Of a stretch of DNA of 64,000 bases, positions 59,480-64,000 are shown piece by piece. The notes beneath the pieces are model-generated. The model made no database searches, was not told the DNA's origin, and saw only the letters and a program-made list of their open reading frames with translations. Made by a program: the position numbers and the translations under genes. The DNA is from Cupriavidus taiwanensis LMG 19424 (GTDB lineage Bacteria; Pseudomonadota; Gammaproteobacteria; Burkholderiales; Burkholderiaceae). The stretch covers positions 1,482,001-1,546,000 of the forward strand of contig NC_010530.1 of assembly GCF_000069785.1 (NCBI RefSeq), written 5' to 3'. Position 1 is the first letter of the stretch. Each line of letters begins with the position of its first letter.

Positions 59480-60604
59480 TTACATGGTCGGACGGCTGGC
59501 CGACCCCGGGCCCGAGTCGCCCGCGGCGTCCCGCCGCCCGGCCAGCAACGCGCGCAGTGCCGCAAGCGGCTGCGCGCTTTCCACGAAGCGGTAGAACAGG
59601 GCTCCCGCCACATTGCTGAGGGCCCATGCCGCCGCCATGCCAAGGGCGTTCAGCACCGGCCGCGCCGGGGCGAAATGCGACACCAGCGCATTGACCATCA
59701 GGCACACCGGGAAATGGACGAGGAACACGGAATAGGAAATCCGTCCGAAATAGCCCACGACGCGCGCGCGCGGCCAGCGCTCGAGCCATTCGCCACGGCG
59801 CGCCAGCGCCAGCAGCAGCGCGGTGCCCAGCGCCACCGCTATGCGCAGCCTGAAGTCCAGCATCAGCGCAGCCAGCGCCACCGCGGCGATCAGCCCCAGC
59901 GGCAGCAGTGGGCGGCCAGGCGCCGACGCCCAGTACGCCAGCGTACCCATGCCATAAGCACCGAAGAAATACACCGCCCAGATATCCCATGCGGCGTCGC
60001 GGTTGAACCAGAACAGCGATGCCACGGCGGCGAGCGCCACCAGGCCGACGCTGACCGCCACGCCGGCCGGCGCCCTGCCCCCGGACACGGTGCGCGCGGC
60101 CCACAGCGTGCCCAGCAGCAACGCGAACAATTGCAGGTCGATCGCCACGTACCAGACGCCCGCCGACAAGGCATCGACGTCGAGGATGTCATGGAGCAGC
60201 GTCAGGTGCGCGAGGAACTGGCCCAGGGTGGGCGATGCCGGGATCGAGTCATGCGTCATCCAGTGCCGCGCCACGGCGGCGCCGGCCATGCTCAGCAGGA
60301 TCGCCGCGGCAAACGGCACCACCAGTTTCTGGTAGCGGCGCCACAGCATGGACAGCGGGTGCTGGCGGGTCTCCAGCCGTCCGTCCGGCGCCAGGCTGCG
60401 CGCCGCCAGGAAGCCGCTGATCACCAGGAACACCTGCACCGCGATGCGGGCGTAGTCGTACAGCCAGTCCACCAGCCCAGGCGCCAGCTGGTACGCGGCG
60501 TCGGACATCGGTCCATAGAAGGCAAGATGGTGCAGGACGATCAGCTGCGAACTGACGGCTTTCAGGGCGTCGATGCACGGCAGGCGCGACGGACGGGGGC
60601 TCAT
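59480..60604 (-). CDS. Acyltransferase 3 family membrane protein
   Basis: The 374-residue protein has about 10 hydrophobic segments and starts PCIDALKAVSSQLIVLHHLAFYGP, where the conserved His and R/D positions of acyltransferase-3 proteins sit. ISGFLAARSL and ISYSVFLVHFPV are family hallmarks. Members O-acylate surface polysaccharides or lipids; the target is unknown. ATG 60604 chosen; longer in-frame starts add a nonconserved leader. Confidence 0.9.
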   Translation of the reverse strand: MSPRPSRLPCIDALKAVSSQLIVLHHLAFYGPMSDAAYQLAPGLVDWLYDYARIAVQVFLVISGFLAARSLAPDGRLETRQHPLSMLWRRYQKLVVPFAAAILLSMAGAAVARHWMTHDSIPASPTLGQFLAHLTLLHDILDVDALSAGVWYVAIDLQLFALLLGTLWAARTVSGGRAPAGVAVSVGLVALAAVASLFWFNRDAAWDIWAVYFFGAYGMGTLAYWASAPGRPLLPLGLIAAVALAALMLDFRLRIAVALGTALLLALARRGEWLERWPRARVVGYFGRISYSVFLVHFPVCLMVNALVSHFAPARPVLNALGMAAAWALSNVAGALFYRFVESAQPLAALRALLAGRRDAAGDSGPGSASRPTM

Positions 60605-60776
60605 TGTTATAGGGAGAATGCAAAAGGCGCGGAAGAGCGCGATTCTACCCGCAGCTTGAGCACTCAATGTGGCGCAACGCATACATTATGCGGATTGGTT
60701 ACACACTGGCCGCGCTTGTTGCCACTTCGACAGCCGCCGCGCGGGGGCGGCCGGCCGCTGGTCGGCGCTGGTCTGA

Positions 60777-60917
60777 TTACCGGCACAACGCCATCAGCGC
60801 CATCCACGCCTGGGCATGCGCCGGGTCCAGCCATCCGGCCAACGCCGCTGCGCACACGGCGGAGAGGCCGAGTACCGCGAGCCAGGCGGCAAGCGCGGAT
60901 ACCCCAGGCCGCCTCAT
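60777..60917 (-). CDS. Small single-TM protein coupled to MFS gene
   Basis: A 46-codon ORF: MRRPGVSALAAWLAVLGLSAVCAAALAGWL then DPAHAQAWMALMALCR, with one or two hydrophobic segments. The ATG overlaps the MFS stop (ATGA), typical of translational coupling. No family is recognised. Confidence 0.45.
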   Translation of the reverse strand: MRRPGVSALAAWLAVLGLSAVCAAALAGWLDPAHAQAWMALMALCR

Positions 60918-62197
60918 GGCCGTGCCGGCGCCAGACCGGCGCGGACGACCTGGCGATCGTCGATCGGCGAATGCAGCGCCGCGGCAACGATACCCAGCGC
61001 CATGGCGCCGTACCAGACCGCGTCGTACGAACGGGTCAGCTCGAACACCAGCCCGCCCAGCCACACGCCCAGGAAAGCGCCAAGCTGATGGCCCAGGAAC
61101 ACGAAGCCGAACAGCGTGGCGAGATAGCGCACGCCGAACACCTGGGCCAGGATGCCGTTGGTGAGCGGCACCGTGCCCAGCCACAGGAACCCCATCGCCG
61201 CACTGAAGGCGTACAGCGTCGCCGGGCTCAGGGGCAGCAGCAGGAACAGCGCCATCGCCGCGGTGCGCGCGAGGTAGATGCCGGCGAGCAGGTACTTCTT
61301 GCTGTGACGCCCGCCGAGCAGCCCGCACACATAGACGCCTGCCACATTGGCCAGCGCGATGATGGCCAGTGCCGCCATGCCGTCGGCCGGATGCATGCCG
61401 CGGTCCAGCAGGTAGGCCGGCAAATGGCTGGCGATAAAGGCAAGCTGGAAGCCGCACGCAAGAAAACCCAGGTTGAGCAGCCAGAATCCCGCATGGCCGA
61501 AGGCCTCGCGCACGGCGGCGCGCAACGGCTGGCCCCCGTCCCCCTCCGGCGCGTGGGGGCCCGGCGCTGCCGCCGCGCCGCGGTCCTGGAATGGCAGGGC
61601 CAGGGGCACCAGCACTGCCAGCGCCACGGCAAGCAACAGCAGTGCGCCCGCCCACCCGGCCCCGGCAAGCAGCGCCTGGACGCCCGGCACCAGGGCAAAC
61701 TGGGCGATGCCGCCGACCGCGCCTGCCAGCCCCAGCGCGCGGCTGCGCTGCGCGGCGCCGGTCATCCGGCTGAGCGCGCCGTAGACCACGCCGAAGGTGG
61801 TGCCGGACAAGGCCACGCCGATGCACAGGCCCGCCGACCACACCAGCGCCGTCGACGTATGCGCCTGCGTCATTCCATAAAGCCCCGCGGCATACAGCGC
61901 CAGCCCGCCCGCCATCACCTTCCACGAGCCGTAGCGGTCGGCCAGCATGCCGGTGAATGGCTGCGCCAGCCCCCACGCCAGGTTCTGCACCGCCATGGCA
62001 AACGCGAAGGTCTCGCGGTTCCAGCCGCGCTCGGCAATGATGGGCAGCATGAACAGGCCTTGCACATGGCGCGCACCCAGCGCCATCCCCATCAGCACGC
62101 CACCGGCAAGCACCAGCACCCACAGTTCCCGCCACCAGGGCGTGGGCAACCCGGCCGGGTTGCCGGTAGCGGACGAACTCTGCAGGTGGATGGTCAT
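60914..62197 (-). CDS. MFS transporter
   Basis: The 427-residue 12-TM major facilitator protein has FTGMLADRYGSWKVMAGGLALYAAG (the MFS loop 2-3 motif) and GLLGGRHSKKYLLAGIYLART in the second half. It resembles monocarboxylate/oxalate-formate type MFS members. ATG at 62197 follows AAGAGG. It is divergent from a LysR regulator; the substrate is unknown. Confidence 0.92.
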   Translation of the reverse strand: MTIHLQSSSATGNPAGLPTPWWRELWVLVLAGGVLMGMALGARHVQGLFMLPIIAERGWNRETFAFAMAVQNLAWGLAQPFTGMLADRYGSWKVMAGGLALYAAGLYGMTQAHTSTALVWSAGLCIGVALSGTTFGVVYGALSRMTGAAQRSRALGLAGAVGGIAQFALVPGVQALLAGAGWAGALLLLAVALAVLVPLALPFQDRGAAAAPGPHAPEGDGGQPLRAAVREAFGHAGFWLLNLGFLACGFQLAFIASHLPAYLLDRGMHPADGMAALAIIALANVAGVYVCGLLGGRHSKKYLLAGIYLARTAAMALFLLLPLSPATLYAFSAAMGFLWLGTVPLTNGILAQVFGVRYLATLFGFVFLGHQLGAFLGVWLGGLVFELTRSYDAVWYGAMALGIVAAALHSPIDDRQVVRAGLAPARP

Positions 62198-62270
62198 GAC
62201 GGCCTCTTGTCGAACAATGGCGCCCGCAGGCGCGATGGTTCTATTGCACGCGGCGCCAGGCCTTGCTTCA

Positions 62271-62309
62271 ACCGATCTTTCGGTCGTTCTGCCATGCACA
62301 CCACGCATG
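62271..62309. promoter_or_regulatory. Candidate LysR-type box and inverted repeat in MFS-lysR intergenic region
   Basis: CATGC-N7-GCATG (62293-62309) contains a T-N11-A core as in LysR targets. An upstream inverted repeat ACCGA-N4-TCGGT lies at 62271-62284. Both sit in the 171-bp divergent promoter region. Confidence 0.45.
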
Positions 62310-62368
62310 CCATGAACATCGCGGTTCGTGCTGTAATGAGGTGCGCGCATCTTCCTGGAGCTCATTGC

Positions 62369-63301
62369 ATGTCCACCCCGCTGGTTCGCCTGGTCTCGCT
62401 CGACCTGCTCAAGGGCTTCGTCGCCGTCGGCCGGCGCATGAGCATTACGCAGGCGGCGGACGACCTGTGCCTGACCCAGTCGGCGGTAAGCCGCCAGGTC
62501 CATGCGCTGGAGGCGCAGTTGAAGGTGCAGCTGTTCGTGCGCAAGCATCGCGGCGTCGCCTTCACCGCCGAGGGCGAGCGCTTGTTTCGCAGCGCCGACA
62601 GCGCGCTGCAGCAGTTGCAGGACGTGGTGGCCGAGGTGCGCCGCAGCGAGGGCCGGCAGCCGGTCACCGTCACCGCCAGCATCGGCGTGACCGGCCTGTG
62701 GCTGCTGCCGCGGCTGGGCAGCCTGCAGAAAGCCCACCCGCACCTGGATGTCCGCCTGTCAGCCAGCAACCGTATCAGCGACCTGCGTGAAGAAGGCATC
62801 GACCTCGCGGTGCGCTATTGCCGCGATGCCGCGGCGCCACCCGACGCCGTGCGCCTGTTCGGCGAGCACATCGGGCCGATCGCGCATCCGTCGCTGCTGG
62901 CGGAGCTCGGGCCGCACGGCGATGCGCTGCTGCAGCTGCCGCTGCTGGAATTCGACGATCCGCGCCCGTGGCTGCAATGGCGCAGCTGGCTGGCCCCGCG
63001 CGACCTGCGCCAGGCCAGCCAGCGCGGCATGCTTCGCTTCAACCAGTATGACCAGGTCATCCAGGCGGCGCTGGCAGGCCAGGGCGTCGCGCTGGGGCGG
63101 CTCGAACTGGTGCGACCGCTGGTCGACGGCGGCCAGCTGGCGCTGGTGCCCACTGCGCGGCAAGCGCCGCCGAGCCCGAACGCCTACTGGCTGATCCAGG
63201 CCGCCGCGCAGCCGCGCGCCGACGTCAGGCGCGTGGCGCAGTGGATCTGCCAGGAAGCCGCGCGCACGGTCAAGACGCCCGTGCACCCCGCAGCCACCTG
63301 A
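62369..63301 (+). CDS. LysR-family transcriptional regulator (GcvA-like)
   Basis: The 310-residue protein has HTH MSITQAADDLCLTQSAVSRQVHALEAQLKVQLF and the effector domain with TVTASIGVTGLWLLPRLGSLQKAHPHLDVRLSASNR, typical of the GcvA branch. ATG 62369 follows GGAG. It is divergent from the MFS gene it likely regulates. Its last 32 bases overlap the convergent DUF2917 gene. Confidence 0.93.
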   Translation: MSTPLVRLVSLDLLKGFVAVGRRMSITQAADDLCLTQSAVSRQVHALEAQLKVQLFVRKHRGVAFTAEGERLFRSADSALQQLQDVVAEVRRSEGRQPVTVTASIGVTGLWLLPRLGSLQKAHPHLDVRLSASNRISDLREEGIDLAVRYCRDAAAPPDAVRLFGEHIGPIAHPSLLAELGPHGDALLQLPLLEFDDPRPWLQWRSWLAPRDLRQASQRGMLRFNQYDQVIQAALAGQGVALGRLELVRPLVDGGQLALVPTARQAPPSPNAYWLIQAAAQPRADVRRVAQWICQEAARTVKTPVHPAAT

Positions 63302-63557
63302 ACCGCAGCTGGCGGGCGCGGCGCGGTGGCGTTTCGATCCCGCACAGCGCCGGGCCCGCGCCGTGCAGCGCCGCGATGAACACCTCGGCGTCGGCTTGCA
63401 GCCGATGGCGCTCGCCCGGCGCCAGCAACACATCGGGCGACGGCCGTCCCGGCACCTCGAAGGTCAGCCACAGGTTGCCGCCGCGGCAGACCAGTTCCGT
63501 GCCGGCGCGCAGTTGCAGGCCGAGGCATTCCGCTTCCAGGGAAAAAGTGCGTGACAT
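63270..63557 (-). CDS. DUF2917-domain protein
   Basis: The 95-residue protein has SLEAECLGLQLRAGTELVCRGGNLWLTFEVPGRPSPDVLLAPGERHRLQ, the DUF2917 pattern of a small cupin-like beta fold. Function unknown. It overlaps the 3' end of the LysR gene on the other strand by 32 nt. ATG 63557 follows GGAGCC. Confidence 0.85.
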   Translation of the reverse strand: MSRTFSLEAECLGLQLRAGTELVCRGGNLWLTFEVPGRPSPDVLLAPGERHRLQADAEVFIAALHGAGPALCGIETPPRRARQLRFRWLRGARAS

Positions 63558-63662
63558 GAAAGGCTCCGGTTAGGGCCTTTTCATTGTGCGAAGCGGCGTC
63601 GCACGCTGCCATGAGCAATGCGTCGGCCAGCCATCCGCCAGCGGCATGCGAGGCCCGCATGT

Positions 63663-64000
63663 CTAGCGCTGCCCCGCGCGCGTCGCGCCCTGGGCCAGCG
63701 CCTCGCCGGGGGGCGCGACGTTGAGTGTCGCCAGCAACAGCCCCATGCCCGCCAGGATGCGGTACTGGCTGGCAAGTTCGGTGTACTGGCCCGTCACATA
63801 GGCGGTGCGGGCGCTGAAGTACTCGTTCTCGGCATTGAGCAGGTCCAGCAGGCTGCGTTGCCCGATGCGGAACTGCCTGCCGTAGCTGACCCGCGTGGCA
63901 TCGCTTGCCTGCACGTATTGCTGCAGGCTGGCCAGGCGGTCCTGCGCGGTACGGTTGGCGTTATACGCCAGCGACACGCTTTCCCGCACCTGCCGCCGCA
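63663..64000 (-). CDS. TolC-family outer-membrane efflux protein, C-terminal part
   Basis: About 112 C-terminal residues are visible and the frame is open at the window end. ESVSLAYNANRTAQDRLASLQQYVQASDATRVSYGRQFRIGQRSLLDLLNAENEYFSARTAYVTGQYTELASQYRILAGMGLLLATL shows the repeating coiled-coil heptads and LLDLLNAE/YRILAGMG ends of TolC-type tunnel proteins. The N-terminus lies beyond base 64000. Confidence 0.88.
   Translation of the reverse strand, partial: RRQVRESVSLAYNANRTAQDRLASLQQYVQASDATRVSYGRQFRIGQRSLLDLLNAENEYFSARTAYVTGQYTELASQYRILAGMGLLLATLNVAPPGEALAQGATRAGQR

Noticed and set aside
59471..63301. 1276-codon ORF on the plus strand
   Set aside because: Only its last 310 codons (from 62369) form a real LysR gene. 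The rest is antisense to the acyltransferase and MFS genes and has low-complexity composition.

Overview
The window is chromosomal DNA from a GC-rich betaproteobacterium. The TctC/Bug binding proteins, the Gram-negative porin, the dense LysR/TetR/MarR/LacI regulators and the gene content point to Burkholderiaceae, most like Cupriavidus/Ralstonia. That assignment is an inference from families, not from a database search. No CRISPR array, integrase or transposase was seen. Gene density is high and most genes sit in short operons whose stops and starts overlap.

Layout. 1-4.6 kb: the N-terminal 1536 codons of a giant tandem-duplicated UvrA on the minus strand, with a LexA-type box (CTGT-N8-ACAG) upstream. 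4.9-8.0 kb: an AraC regulator facing a tctC-phzF-ridA operon. 8.2-23.1 kb: a large organosulfur-scavenging locus. A peptide/nickel-type ABC importer with a CMD-family protein runs leftward. A divergent operon runs rightward: FMN reductase, three tandem DszC/SfnB-like flavin enzymes, an LLM monooxygenase and a MetQNI-type importer. 23.1-27.5 kb: a less compact stretch with small secreted proteins and lipoproteins, an alpha/beta hydrolase, a GFA-family protein and two gene-poor gaps.

27.6-35.0 kb: a catabolic unit on the minus strand: intradiol dioxygenase, SDR, BKACE, quinone-oxidoreductase-like protein, cupin, porin, TctC protein and LacI regulator. Two near-identical LacI-type palindromes, TGCAAACGTTTGCA and TGCAATCGTTTGCA, sit upstream of the dioxygenase and the porin. 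35.3-40.7 kb: serine hydrolase with MarR regulator, ribA, a two-TM protein, an Lrp regulator and a small possibly ACT-like protein. metR and metE are divergent around a perfect MetR box. 43.3-47.8 kb: a DUF1254 lipoprotein, then atoE-yciI-catC-pcaD, a fragment of the beta-ketoadipate pathway. 48.0-53.8 kb: a lipoprotein, a NUDIX-MBL fusion, tRNA-Arg(ACG), an outer-membrane-like protein, a diguanylate cyclase and tRNA-Leu(CAG).

53.9-59.3 kb: a pyrimidine catabolism operon resembling the yeast URC pathway: a URC1-like GTP cyclohydrolase II homologue, URC4/DUF1688, uracil phosphoribosyltransferase, a RutR-like TetR regulator and a CodA-like deaminase. A RutR-type operator (CTGACCAATCGGTCAG) precedes the first gene. 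59.5-64.0 kb: an acyltransferase, an MFS transporter with a tiny overlapping membrane ORF, a LysR regulator, a DUF2917 protein and the C-terminal end of a TolC-family protein.

The most interesting systems are the URC-type operon with its operator, the BKACE/intradiol dioxygenase cassette with paired LacI operators, the organosulfur locus with three tandem flavin enzymes, and the SOS-box tandem UvrA.
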